Part shown: positions 8,028 through 17,611 of the stretch, piece by piece
Layout: each line of letters opens with the position of its first letter
Numbering within the stretch: the first letter of the stretch is position 1
Assembly: GCA_964383325.1 (NCBI GenBank)
Contig: CAYLGY010000028.1
Location: 1 to 29,835, forward strand
DNA: 29,835 nt
Origin: CAYLGY01 sp964383325
GTDB taxonomy: Bacteria > Pseudomonadota > Alphaproteobacteria > Rhizobiales > Rhizobiaceae
Reading direction: 5' to 3'
Notes under the pieces: generated by a model
The model's input: only the letters and a program-made list of their open reading frames with translations
The model's database searches: none
What the model was told of the DNA's origin: nothing
Program-made: the position numbers and the translations under genes

Positions 8028-8495
8028 TCAGGCCCGAATTCGGTGGAAAGACCGGACCATCTGCGCAAGGCCGGGCTCGTCGATCCGCTTTGCGGCCCTT
8101 GCGGGCGTCAGCCATCGGCGCTCCCTTTCTCTCATCTCGGGCCATTCGTCGGAGAGGGTGATGACTTCCAGCGGAAAGACAAAGACTTCGACCGAGCGGG
8201 CCGCGCGCCGGCCACCGCCCAGCATGTAGGAGCCGATCGCCTCTTGGCTGACATGGCCGCGAATGCCGGCCTCCTCAAAGGCTTCGCGCTCGGCGGCCCG
8301 GTGCAGGGGTTCGCCCGGCTCCGGCCGGCCGCGCGGCGGAATCCAGCGGCCAGAATCGCGGCTGGTGACCAGCAGGATCTCGATGCCGCCTCCCTTGTGC
8401 CGCCACGGCAGGGCCGCGGCCTGTAGATGCGGCGGCATGCCACCCAGCAGCCGGCGCACACGCTCGACCAGACGTTCCGCCGTGATCTGGATCAT
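8028..8495 (-). CDS. Nudix hydrolase
   Basis: A cytoplasmic Nudix-fold pyrophosphohydrolase that would cleave a nucleoside diphosphate linked to another group. The full Nudix box G-x5-E-x7-REUxEExGU is present, ending in REAFEEAGI. The substrate cannot be told from sequence; diadenosine polyphosphate or diphosphoinositol-type substrates are typical of short RWIPPRGRPEPGE proteins. The start is uncertain: ATG at 8495 (MIQITAERLVERVRR) looks most family-like, with AAAGG very close upstream. ATG at 8513 and 8540 are in frame and would add 6 or 15 residues. It lies between gpt and the phosphate transporter on the same strand. Confidence 0.88.
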   Translation of the reverse strand: MIQITAERLVERVRRLLGGMPPHLQAAALPWRHKGGGIEILLVTSRDSGRWIPPRGRPEPGEPLHRAAEREAFEEAGIRGHVSQEAIGSYMLGGGRRAARSVEVFVFPLEVITLSDEWPEMRERERRWLTPARAAKRIDEPGLAQMVRSFHRIRA

Positions 8496-8591
8496 CGCCT
8501 TTCGGGACTCCATCTTGATTCGGAGCCCGCATCCTACCATGAAACCGGGCGGCAGGATGGCGGCGCGCCCGGGATCGTGAAGGCGTCCGTT

Positions 8592-9089
8592 TCAGCGCGT
8601 CGCGTTTTCCGCAATCGGCTTCTGATAGGAAAAGCCGAGATCCCACGGGAAATAGATCCAGGTATCCTGGCTGACCTCGGTGATGAACGTATCCACCATC
8701 GGAACGCCTTTCGGCTTGGCGTAGACGGTGGCGAAATGGGCCTTCGGCATCATGTTGCGCACCAGTCCCGCCGTCTTGCCCGTGTCCGTGAGGTCATCGA
8801 CGATGAGAATTCCCTCGCCGTCCCTTTCCAGCATTTCCCGGGCGACGTGCTTCAGCACCCTGATCTCGCCCTGGTTGACATAATCATGATAGGAAGCAAC
8901 GCAGACCGTCTCGATGATCCGGATGTCCAGTTCGCGCGCGACGACCGCCGCCGGGACGAGGCCGCCGCGCGTGATGCAGACAATGGCACGCCAGGTCTCG
9001 TTGCGCCCTGCAAGGCGCCAGGCGAGAGCCCGCGCATCTCGGTGAAACTGGTCCCAGGAAACGGGAAACGCCTTTTCGGGCAATGACAT
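8592..9089 (-). CDS. gpt: Xanthine-guanine phosphoribosyltransferase
   Basis: Purine salvage enzyme that joins PRPP with xanthine or guanine to give XMP or GMP. The 165-residue product has the PRPP-binding loop ILIVDDLTDTGKT (about residues 94-106), the upstream CITRGGLVPA segment and the YFPWDLGF C-terminal base-binding region seen in E. coli Gpt. The start at 9089 (MSLPEKAF) has GGAG about 10 nt upstream; the longer frame to 9383 lacks family resemblance. It heads a minus-strand run with the Nudix gene, and both act on nucleotides. It is divergent from the DEAD-box helicase across a 340-bp gap. Confidence 0.92.
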   Translation of the reverse strand: MSLPEKAFPVSWDQFHRDARALAWRLAGRNETWRAIVCITRGGLVPAAVVARELDIRIIETVCVASYHDYVNQGEIRVLKHVAREMLERDGEGILIVDDLTDTGKTAGLVRNMMPKAHFATVYAKPKGVPMVDTFITEVSQDTWIYFPWDLGFSYQKPIAENATR

Positions 9090-9428
9090 CGAACCGCACT
9101 CCAGCTTGCAGACTCTCCGGACAGATCCGAGCGATAACCGCAAATCCGGTTCGCTGACAAGCGGTTGCGCCGCCTCCGGCACGCAAATCAAACATTCCGC
9201 TTGTGTTTCGGCTCTACCTGCATCATATGAGGCGCAAGGCGCATGGGCCGGATCGATCCGGCCTTTCCCTTGCGGACGAGCTGCGCTTTCCTTTCTCATT
9301 GTCAGCTTGCTTGCCAATGTCGAAGGCAACAGCCGGGACGCAACTGCTTTCCGAGCCAATTCCAACCTGCGGAGCCGGCACAAGCGCCGGCCCGGTCGCG
9401 GCCGCTGTGGCCGCTTGAAGGCAAATCA
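9090..9428. promoter_or_regulatory. Intergenic region between gpt and rhlE with palindrome and hairpins
   Basis: This 339-bp gene-free stretch separates the divergent gpt and helicase genes. It holds a perfect 18-bp palindrome GGCCGGATCGATCCGGCC (9246-9263). On the helicase side are two hairpins: GCCGGC (9374-9379) with GCCGGC (9386-9391), and GCGGCC (9398-9403) with GGCCGC (9409-9414). The second ends just before the TTGAAGG ribosome-binding site of the helicase. I see no convincing -35/-10 pair. Open frames across the region are rich in Cys and Arg and look non-coding. Confidence 0.5.
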
Positions 9429-10760
<1,332 letters not shown>

Positions 10761-10777
10761 CGGATCCGGCGCTCAAT

Positions 10778-10800
10778 CCGGCAGGGTTCCGACCTGCCGG
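10778..10800 (+). terminator. Hairpin after rhlE
   Basis: CCGGCAGG (10778-10785) and CCTGCCGG (10793-10800) form a perfect 8-bp stem with a 7-nt loop, 18 nt after the helicase stop. There is no T-run behind it, so it could be a Rho-assisted or weak terminator, or an RNA-stabilising 3' structure. Confidence 0.4.
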
Positions 10801-10812
10801 TCGCCGGTGCCG

Positions 10813-10883
10813 GACGGAACCGATTGACGTTCGGGAATAGGGAGGCTAACCCGACTCCTGGCCCGCCAGGACCCGGTTCCGTC
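10813..10883 (+). promoter_or_regulatory. Long-range inverted repeat in the MFS gene leader
   Basis: GACGGAACCG (10813-10822) is exactly complementary to CGGTTCCGTC (10874-10883), 51 nt apart, just upstream of the MFS transporter start at 10915. It could fold the leader RNA or be a two-site operator. The role is unknown. Confidence 0.35.
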
Positions 10884-10914
10884 GGCCGATTGCGGCGTGT
10901 TGAGGAAGCTGCCA

Positions 10915-12129
10915 ATGGCAGGGATCATCATTCTGGCAGGCGCCTATGTCCTGTCGCAATTCTACCGGTCGTTCCTGGCCGTTCTCACCCCGATTCTCAG
11001 CCAGGATCTCGGCGCCACCAGCACGGATCTCTCGCTGGCCTCGGGAATGTGGTTCGCCGCATTCGCACTGATGCAGTTTCCGGTCGGCATCGGCCTGGAC
11101 CGTTACGGTCCACGGCGGACGGCCGGGTGGATTCTGCTCATTGCAGGCGGCGGCGGTGCGCTGCTCTTTGCCTTCGCCGCTTCGCCCTGGATGCTGGTAG
11201 TCGCAATGACCCTGATCGGCATGGGATGCGCCCCGATCCTGATGGCGGCCATGTACATCTTCGCCAAGACCTTGCGACCGAACCTGTTCGCGGTCGCCGC
11301 CTCCTGGGTGATGGCAACCGGCATGGCCGGCAACATCGTCGGCGCCTCGCCGCTGGCAATGGTGGTGGAGTGGCTGGGCTGGCGTGGCGCCATGCTGGGA
11401 TTCGCGGTGCTGACCCTCGCAGTGGCGGCGCTGATTCTCCTGATCGTCAAGGACCCGGCACAGGATGACGGGGCGGGCGCTTCGGGCCTCTCCGGCTATC
11501 TGGAGGTGGCGCGCCTGAAGGTGATCTGGCCGATCCTGCCCTTTCTCATGCTCAACGGCGTCATCGCCAACGGCATACGCGGGCTCTGGGCCGGGCCGTT
11601 CCTGTTCGAACTGCATGGCGCAGATCCAATCTCCATCGGCAATGTAACGCTTTTCATGGCGCTCAGCATGGTGGTTGCAAGCCTGGTCTTCGGCCCCCTC
11701 GACACGGTATTCGGCACGAGGAAATGGGTGGTTGCCGCTGGCGGAGCGACTGCCGTGGCCGCCTGCGCCTTCCTTGCCTTCCATCCGCAATCCAGCATGG
11801 CGGTCATCACCTTCGCCTTCATGTTCGCCGGGGTATCGCTGGGCGTCTTCGGCGTGCTGATGGCGCATCTGCGCTCCTTCTTCCCGCCGCATCTGCTCGG
11901 CCGTGGCGTGACCGCGATGAACTTTCTCGGCATGGCAGGTGTCGGGCTGATGCAGGTCATTACGGGTCAGATCGTCCGGGCGGCGAGCGATCCAGCCGAC
12001 CCGGCCCGCAGCTACGAGGTCCTGTTCACCGTCTATGCGGTGACCGTCGGTCTTGCGCTGCTCGTCTACCTGTTTTCGCGCGACGCGAAGCCGGGACTGG
12101 TCACGGCAGATTCCCGATCCAGCCGATGA
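10915..12129 (+). CDS. Major facilitator superfamily transporter
   Basis: An inner-membrane transporter of about 404 residues with roughly 12 hydrophobic helices. The loop between helices 2 and 3 reads GIGLDRYGPRRT, the MFS signature (G-x3-D-R-x-G-R-R), and the N-terminal helix carries the SQFYRSFLAV pattern. The substrate is not evident from sequence. ATG at 10915 is preferred because GAGGAAG lies upstream at suitable distance; an in-frame GTG at 10897 is the alternative. The last 29 nt overlap the 3' end of the convergent hydrolase. The long leader contains a 10-bp inverted repeat. Confidence 0.88.
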   Translation: MAGIIILAGAYVLSQFYRSFLAVLTPILSQDLGATSTDLSLASGMWFAAFALMQFPVGIGLDRYGPRRTAGWILLIAGGGGALLFAFAASPWMLVVAMTLIGMGCAPILMAAMYIFAKTLRPNLFAVAASWVMATGMAGNIVGASPLAMVVEWLGWRGAMLGFAVLTLAVAALILLIVKDPAQDDGAGASGLSGYLEVARLKVIWPILPFLMLNGVIANGIRGLWAGPFLFELHGADPISIGNVTLFMALSMVVASLVFGPLDTVFGTRKWVVAAGGATAVAACAFLAFHPQSSMAVITFAFMFAGVSLGVFGVLMAHLRSFFPPHLLGRGVTAMNFLGMAGVGLMQVITGQIVRAASDPADPARSYEVLFTVYAVTVGLALLVYLFSRDAKPGLVTADSRSSR

Positions 12130-13075
12130 TGTCCTGCGCGATCGCTCCGGTCGTTGCCGGTGAACGCGCATCTCCGGCGAGGACATGCATGCCGGGATCG
12201 CCGGATTCATCGATCAGGATCAGCTCATGCGGTGCGCCCCACCGGGAAATGACCGATTTCGTCGCCGCAGGATTCACGACCCGGTCCCTGTTCGACAGGA
12301 TGAAGAGCGCGGGAATGGTGACGTTGGAATAGTCGGCCTGCTGCGCCAGCCGCATCGTCGCGGCCAGCGGCAGCAAGGCCTCGACCGGGTAGCGCCACGT
12401 CCACAGCTGGCGATGCAGCTCGTTGAGCGGCGTGCTTTCCTGCTCTGCCCCCAGCACGAGGCGGGCCAGCGTTTCTCCCCAGGGCAGCAGGAGCAGGTCC
12501 ATCCCGGGCGCCTGCACCGCGAAATTCGGCGAGAGCAGAATGAGCCCGGCCACATTCCGCATCAGGCCCGGCTCGGCGGCGCCCCATGCCGCGAGGCTTC
12601 CGCCGGTCGAACTCGCCATGACGAGGATGCGCTCGCCGATCCGGTTGCCAATCGCCAGCGCCTCCGCCAGATCCTGGATCCAGTCATTGGCCGTCGGCTC
12701 GCCCATTGCCGCCGAACTGCGACCATGTCCGGCAAAGCGGGTGAAATAGAGATTGGCGCCGAGGTGACGGGCGATGAGATCGGGCAGGGGGCGGACCTCG
12801 CCTTTCGATGCAGAAAAGCCGTGCAAGTATATGACGGCGTATGGCGTTTTCTCCTTTGTCCGGGGATCTGCCCAGATGATTTCCTTCTGCAGGCCGGGCC
12901 TGATGTCGGCAAAGCGGGACTCGACCTCGGCAAGATAGGCATCCGGATCCGGACCGATGGCGGAATCGTCGAAGCGCAGGGTCGGATCGATCTCGACCCG
13001 TGGCCCGGTCACGATGAGGATGAACGCTGCCGTCAGCAGGACAGCGAGGACGGTCGCAATTCTTCGCACCAGCAT
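12101..13075 (-). CDS. Membrane-anchored alpha/beta hydrolase (lysophospholipase-like)
   Basis: A 324-residue alpha/beta hydrolase with one N-terminal hydrophobic segment (about residues 5-24), so it is probably anchored in the inner membrane with the catalytic domain outside. Landmarks: YLHGFSAS (oxyanion region), FAGHGRSS, nucleophile elbow ASSTGG with the likely nucleophile S156, acid candidate in NRDRVVN and histidine in GMHVLAG. The elbow has Ala-Ser-Ser-Thr-Gly in place of the classic Gly-x-Ser-x-Gly. The start at 13075 has an AGGGAG right against it; starts at 13102 and 13132 would overlap the cysK leader. The substrate may be a lipid or ester, by family only. Confidence 0.8.
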   Translation of the reverse strand: MLVRRIATVLAVLLTAAFILIVTGPRVEIDPTLRFDDSAIGPDPDAYLAEVESRFADIRPGLQKEIIWADPRTKEKTPYAVIYLHGFSASKGEVRPLPDLIARHLGANLYFTRFAGHGRSSAAMGEPTANDWIQDLAEALAIGNRIGERILVMASSTGGSLAAWGAAEPGLMRNVAGLILLSPNFAVQAPGMDLLLLPWGETLARLVLGAEQESTPLNELHRQLWTWRYPVEALLPLAATMRLAQQADYSNVTIPALFILSNRDRVVNPAATKSVISRWGAPHELILIDESGDPGMHVLAGDARSPATTGAIAQDIIGWIGNLP

Positions 13076-13218
13076 CTCCCTGAAATGGATGTGTTGCCGC
13101 ATGCGCCCGAATCGGGGGCGGCATGCCTTCACTAGCCTCTGGCGGAGAAATTGCTCCCTTGAAAGGCAATGCCGGCGCTTCTACCCTGTCGGCCAGCGAA
13201 AAGGAATCGTTCCCGGCC

Positions 13219-14256
13219 ATGTATCCCACGCTTATCGACACTATCGGCAACACGCCGCTCATCCGCCTCCAACGCGCCTCGGAAATGACCGGGTGCGAGA
13301 TTCTCGGTAAGTGCGAGTTTCTCAATCCCGGCCAGTCCGTCAAGGACCGCGCCGCCCTGTTCATCATCCGCGATGCCGAAAGGCGCGGGCTCCTGAAGCC
13401 CGGCGGCGTCATCGTCGAGGGAACTGCCGGCAATACCGGCATCGGTCTTTCCCTGGTCGGGCGCGCTCTCGGCTACCGAACCGTGATCGTCATTCCTGAA
13501 ACCCAGAGCCAGGAAAAGAAGGATGCGCTTCGCCTGCTCGGCGCCGAGCTGATCGAGGTTCCGGCGGTGCCCTACCGCAACCCGAACAATTATGTGAAGA
13601 TTTCCGGCCGCCTGGCCGAGCAGCTCGCGAAGACCGAGCCGAATGGCGCCATCTGGGCCAACCAGTTCGATAATGTAGCCAACCGGGACGGGCATGTCGC
13701 CACGACCGCCGAGGAAATCTGGCAGCAGACCGGCGGGCGGATCGACGGGTTCGTTTCGGCTGTCGGTACGGGCGGAACGCTGGCAGGCGTGAGCGCCGGC
13801 CTGCGGTCGAGGAATCCGGACATCAAATGCGCCCTTGCCGACCCGCACGGCGCCGCGCTCTACAGCCATTACGTGAATGGAGAACTGAAGGCAGAAGGCG
13901 AATCGATCACCGAAGGCATCGGCCAGGGGCGGATCACGGCAAATCTCGAAGGGTTCACGCCGGACTTCGCCTATCGCATCGCCGATGCGGAAGCCTTGCC
14001 GATCCTGTTCCAGCTGGTGGAGGAAGAGGGGCTTTGCCTCGGCGGTTCGACCGGAATCAATATTGCCGGCGCCATCCGCCTGGCGCAGGATCTGGGGCCG
14101 GGCCACGTGATCGCGACCATCCTGTGCGATTATGGCAATCGCTACCAGTCCAAGCTGTACAATCCGGAGTTCCTGCGGGCCAGGAACCTGCCGACTCCCG
14201 CCTTTCTGGAACGGGAGAACCGCATCGACGTCCCGTTCGAGGAAGTCCCACAATGA
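13219..14256 (+). CDS. cysK: Cysteine synthase (O-acetylserine sulfhydrylase)
   Basis: PLP enzyme that makes cysteine from O-acetylserine and sulfide. The PLP lysine is K42 in NPGQSVKDRAA, the substrate loop reads EGTAGNTGIGL (the E. coli enzyme has TSGNTG), and the phosphate loop is GTGGT. The product is 345 residues, with the C-terminal CDYGNRYQSKLYN segment typical of the alphaproteobacterial branch. ATG at 13219 is chosen because MYPTLIDTIGNTPLIRL matches the family start; AAGGAA lies about 12 nt upstream. Longer frames from 13123 overlap the hydrolase. Its TGA overlaps the AlaX start (ATGA), so the following genes are translationally coupled. Confidence 0.92.
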   Translation: MYPTLIDTIGNTPLIRLQRASEMTGCEILGKCEFLNPGQSVKDRAALFIIRDAERRGLLKPGGVIVEGTAGNTGIGLSLVGRALGYRTVIVIPETQSQEKKDALRLLGAELIEVPAVPYRNPNNYVKISGRLAEQLAKTEPNGAIWANQFDNVANRDGHVATTAEEIWQQTGGRIDGFVSAVGTGGTLAGVSAGLRSRNPDIKCALADPHGAALYSHYVNGELKAEGESITEGIGQGRITANLEGFTPDFAYRIADAEALPILFQLVEEEGLCLGGSTGINIAGAIRLAQDLGPGHVIATILCDYGNRYQSKLYNPEFLRARNLPTPAFLERENRIDVPFEEVPQ

Positions 14257-14990
14257 GCCAGCCGACCGAAACCCTGTTTCGCGACGATGCCTATCTGGAC
14301 ATGGCGGAAGGCAGGGTCGTTGCGGTGAACGAGCGCGGCGGCCTGCTGCTCGACCGCACGATCTTCTATGGCGCCTCCGGCGGCCAGCCGGGCGATACCG
14401 GCCATCTCGAACTGGCCGATGGCGGGCGAATCGAGATCGCGGCGACCCTGTGCGGTGAAAGCAAGGAAGAGATCATCCTGGTCCCGGCGCCCGCCCAGGA
14501 CTTGCCGGAGCCGGGAATGCAGGTCGTGCAGCGCATTGACTGGGAGCGGCGCCATCGGCTCATGCGCATGCATACGGCCTGCCACCTGCTGACCGTGATC
14601 TGCCCCTATCCGATCACCGGCGCGGCGGTAGGTGTCGATGAGAGCCGAGTAGATTTCGACTTACCGGATGCCGGCATGACGCGCGAGGAGGTTTCGTCAC
14701 GGCTGATGGAACTGGTGCAGGCCGATCATCCGGTGTTTGCCCGCTGGATCACCGAGGCGGAACTCGAGGCGAGTCCAGGCCTCATCAAATCGAAAAATGT
14801 TCGCCCGCCATCCGGCACGGGGCAGATTCGGCTGGTCTGCATCGGCGCCGATGGCTCGATCGACAGCCAGCCTTGCGGGGGCACCCATGTCCGCTCGACC
14901 GGCGAGATTGGCGAGATCCATGTCGGCAAGATCGAGAAGAAGGGGCGAGAGAATCGCCGGTTCCGGATCCGCTTCGGGACTGCCCCATGA
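14253..14990 (+). CDS. alaX: AlaX-type alanyl-tRNA editing protein
   Basis: A free-standing editing domain related to the AlaRS editing and SAD domain. It would hydrolyse mischarged tRNA(Ala), typically Ser- or Gly-tRNA(Ala). The zinc ligands are all visible: H107 and H111 in HTACH, C208 in QPCGG and H212 in THVRS. The product is 245 residues and has the N-terminal GGQPGDTG motif, so it belongs to the longer AlaX class rather than the shortest. It overlaps the cysK stop and its own stop overlaps the next start, both as ATGA. The link to cysteine and sulphur genes is unexplained; serine is the precursor of the CysK substrate, which offers one possible link. Confidence 0.88.
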   Translation: MSQPTETLFRDDAYLDMAEGRVVAVNERGGLLLDRTIFYGASGGQPGDTGHLELADGGRIEIAATLCGESKEEIILVPAPAQDLPEPGMQVVQRIDWERRHRLMRMHTACHLLTVICPYPITGAAVGVDESRVDFDLPDAGMTREEVSSRLMELVQADHPVFARWITEAELEASPGLIKSKNVRPPSGTGQIRLVCIGADGSIDSQPCGGTHVRSTGEIGEIHVGKIEKKGRENRRFRIRFGTAP

Positions 14991-15862
14991 GCGCCGGGCA
15001 GGGACCTTTCATCGTTTCGCCAGACTGGTTGCAAGCCCGGCTGGGGGCGGAAGGGCTGCGGATCGTCGACGCATCCTGGTATTTGCCGGCGCAAATGCGC
15101 GACGGTCCGGGCGAATTTGCGCAAGGGCATATTCCGGGCGCCGTATTCTTCGACCATGATCGGATTGTCGATCCCGATTCGCCGCTGCCGCATGCGCTGC
15201 CGTCCCCGGAGGAATTCCGTCGCCATGTCGAGGCGATGGGCATCTCCGCTGGCGACCTGATCGTGGTTCATGACGGGCCCGGCTTCTTCTCGGCGCCGCG
15301 CGCCTGGTGGATGTTCCGGGTGATGGGGGCGACCAATGTGCGGCTGCTCGACGGCGGCTTCGACCGCTGGAAGCGGGAGGGAAGGCCGATTACCGCGCAA
15401 CCGACCCATCTGCAGCCCGGCAATTTCCCGACGAATTTCGATCCGTCGACCGTGGTCGGGCTGGACGAGATGCGCCGGCTCGTTGCCAACGGATCGGTGA
15501 TGATCGCCGATGCGCGGCCGGCCGGTCGCTTCGATGGCAGCCAGCCGGAACCGAGGCCGGGAATGCGCTCGGGCCACATGCCTGGGGCGCGCAGCCTGCC
15601 AGCCGTCGAACTCAGCCGCGATGGCTCCATGCTGCCGCTGCCGGAGCTGCGCGCCCGGATCGAGGCGAGCGGCATCGATCTCGACCGTCCGGTCGTCACG
15701 ACCTGCGGCTCGGGAATCACCGCCGCCGCCATTTCCTTTGCCCTGCAATCGCTCGGCCATGACATTAATCGCCTCTATGACGGCTCCTGGAGCGAATGGG
15801 GCGGCCGGGAGGATACGCCCGTTGCCACCGGGCCAGCAGCGCCATGGCCCGGAAGCTCCTGA
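14987..15862 (+). CDS. sseA: 3-mercaptopyruvate/thiosulfate sulfurtransferase
   Basis: A two-rhodanese-domain sulfurtransferase of 291 residues. Domain 1 (about 8-135) is structural, and domain 2 (about 155-280) carries the catalytic C240 in CGSGITA, the loop typical of mercaptopyruvate sulfurtransferases rather than thiosulfate ones. Likely reaction: transfer of sulfur from 3-mercaptopyruvate to a thiol acceptor or cyanide. The start overlaps the AlaX stop (ATGA). It sits in a coupled operon with cysK, which fits cysteine and sulphur handling. Identification is firm; the exact donor is inferred from the loop. Confidence 0.9.
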   Translation: MSAGQGPFIVSPDWLQARLGAEGLRIVDASWYLPAQMRDGPGEFAQGHIPGAVFFDHDRIVDPDSPLPHALPSPEEFRRHVEAMGISAGDLIVVHDGPGFFSAPRAWWMFRVMGATNVRLLDGGFDRWKREGRPITAQPTHLQPGNFPTNFDPSTVVGLDEMRRLVANGSVMIADARPAGRFDGSQPEPRPGMRSGHMPGARSLPAVELSRDGSMLPLPELRARIEASGIDLDRPVVTTCGSGITAAAISFALQSLGHDINRLYDGSWSEWGGREDTPVATGPAAPWPGSS

Positions 15863-16362
15863 CGCGGATCACCTATCTGGAAATGGCCGCCCCTACGGGC
15901 TGGCACCACCCGGCGCCGCTCACGCCGCGGCTGGCCCTGATGCGCGCGCCGGCCATGCCGGTGCATTTCTACCGCTATCTCTACGAACAGGTTGGCAAGC
16001 CGCATCACTGGTGTCTGCGCCGTCATCTCGATGATGAACGCCTTGCGGCGGAGATCCATGACGAGGCTTGCCAGCTGCAGGTGCTTTATGCAGATGGCGC
16101 GCCGGCAGGCTTTTTCGAACTCGACCTGCAACTCCCCGACCGGGTGGAGATCAGGTACCTGGGACTCGTGAGAGAGTATCAGGGGCTCGGGCTCGGGCGC
16201 TTTCTCCTTTCCGAAGCCATTGCGGCGGCGTGGAACGAGCGGCCGGAGAAACTGACGATCGAGACCAATACGCTCGACAGCGCCAGGGCGCTGCGCCTCT
16301 ATCAGCTCGCCGGCTTCGTTCCCTGCGGCTGGCGCGAGGCGGAAATCGAGGCCTGGGATTGA
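15844..16362 (+). CDS. GNAT family N-acetyltransferase
   Basis: A 172-residue GNAT acetyltransferase. The acetyl-CoA motif is VREYQGLGLGRFLLSEAI (about residues 109-126), and the C-terminal LDSARALRLYQLAGF segment is typical. The acceptor is unknown. The start at 15844 (MARKLLTRITYLEM) overlaps the sulfurtransferase end by 19 nt; the ATG at 15796 would overlap more. It is the last gene of the cysK-alaX-sseA run and meets the aminotransferase tail to tail with 43 nt between. Confidence 0.85.
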   Translation: MARKLLTRITYLEMAAPTGWHHPAPLTPRLALMRAPAMPVHFYRYLYEQVGKPHHWCLRRHLDDERLAAEIHDEACQLQVLYADGAPAGFFELDLQLPDRVEIRYLGLVREYQGLGLGRFLLSEAIAAAWNERPEKLTIETNTLDSARALRLYQLAGFVPCGWREAEIEAWD

Positions 16363-16405
16363 TCCCGGGCCGCCCTCGCTGCGCCCGCTAGGGCACCGGT
16401 TCCGC

Positions 16406-17611
16406 TCAGCCGTTCACGGCCTCCCTCTGACGAAGACGGCGCAGGACGAAGCGCTCCAGCCGCTCGGCGGCTTCCCGCAGGCGCGGCCCGGTTTCGCACA
16501 TGCTGATGCGCACATGGCCTGCGGCGGCCGGCCCGAAGCTTTCGCCAGGCAGGATGGCGATCCCTTCCTCCTCCAGCAAGGTCCAGGCGAATTCCTCGCC
16601 GCTTTCCGCAACCTCCCGCACATCGATCATGACATACATGCCGCCCTCCGAGCCTCGCACCGCGAGGGAAGGAATTGCTGACATGGCTTCGACGAAGGCG
16701 CTGCGGCGGCGTTCGTAGCGCGCCGCGATTTCGGCGACCCCATGGTCATGCTCGATGGCCGCGATGGCGGCGCGGCTGACGAAATCATTGAGGCCATAGG
16801 AGGAAACGAGGTTGAGATGCAGGAGCTTGGCGATCGCTTCCGGCGGCGCCTGCAGCCAGCCGATGCGCCAGCCTGTCATGCCGTGACTTTTCGACATCGA
16901 ATTGACGATCAGGGTCCGCTCGCGCATGCCGGGCAGGGTGCTGGGAGAAACATGCGGGTGCCCCGGGCCGGTATGCGTCCAGTAGACCTCGTCGCAGACC
17001 AGCCAGAGGTCATGCTCGATGCAGATGTCGGCAATGGATTGCAGGACTTCCCGCGTGTAGACCGCGCCGGTCGGGTTGTTCGGCGTATTGATCAGTAGCA
17101 CCCGGGTCTGCGGCCGGATCGCGGCGCGAATATCGGCGGCTTCGGGCTGGAAGCCGAGTTCGGCGCGGGCCTGGACGATGGTATGGCTCGCGCCCGTCGA
17201 ATTCATCGTCGCCGGATAGGTGGCGTAATAGGGGCTGATGATGATGCCGTGATCGCCGGGATCGAGCGTGGCATTCAACGCCCCGAAGAGCGCCGCCTGG
17301 CCTCCCGTGGTCGGCAGGATCTCCTCAATGGATATGTCAAGGCCGGTAGACCGCGCCGCAAGTGCGGTCATCGCCCTGCGCAGGCGCGGCAGGCCGGCAA
17401 GCTGCGTATAATGATGGTGGCCGGCATTGAGCGCCTCGATACAGGCATCCACCGTCGCCCGCGGCGTGGGGAATTCATGGTCGCCAACGGAGAGCATCAG
17501 GATATCCTCGCCGGACTGCTGGCGCGCCAGGGCCTGGAAATGCAGCTCCCAGCCATCCTTGCCGGCCGGAATGATGTTGTTGATGCGTCTGGATAGTCTC
17601 GGCATGTTCAT
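16406..17611 (-). CDS. PLP-dependent class I/II aminotransferase
   Basis: A fold-type I aminotransferase of 401 residues. Landmarks: TTGGQAAL (PLP phosphate contact), NTPNNPTGAVY (N177-Y185), CDEVYW (D207, Y210) and the PLP lysine K241 in SMSKSHGMTGWRIGW. The SKSHGMTGWR stretch resembles arginine-pyruvate transaminase (AruH) proteins, but I would not fix the substrate. Start: ATG 17611 and 17605 both lie near GAGGAACAAGGGA and either is possible. It is transcribed away from the TerC gene and ends 43 nt from the GNAT gene. Confidence 0.88.
   Translation of the reverse strand: MNMPRLSRRINNIIPAGKDGWELHFQALARQQSGEDILMLSVGDHEFPTPRATVDACIEALNAGHHHYTQLAGLPRLRRAMTALAARSTGLDISIEEILPTTGGQAALFGALNATLDPGDHGIIISPYYATYPATMNSTGASHTIVQARAELGFQPEAADIRAAIRPQTRVLLINTPNNPTGAVYTREVLQSIADICIEHDLWLVCDEVYWTHTGPGHPHVSPSTLPGMRERTLIVNSMSKSHGMTGWRIGWLQAPPEAIAKLLHLNLVSSYGLNDFVSRAAIAAIEHDHGVAEIAARYERRRSAFVEAMSAIPSLAVRGSEGGMYVMIDVREVAESGEEFAWTLLEEEGIAILPGESFGPAAAGHVRISMCETGPRLREAAERLERFVLRRLRQREAVNG

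Noticed and set aside
6932..8161. 409-codon plus-strand frame across the phosphate transporter
   Set aside because: Antisense shadow, rich in Asp, His, Gln and Arg.
9243..9428. In-frame ATG extension of the helicase
   Set aside because: The extension is Cys- and Arg-rich, unlike RhlE N-termini, and passes through hairpins; TTG 9429 has a proper ribosome-binding site.
10846..12210. 454-codon minus-strand frame across the MFS gene
   Set aside because: Antisense shadow of a membrane protein gene, giving a highly charged product without a domain.
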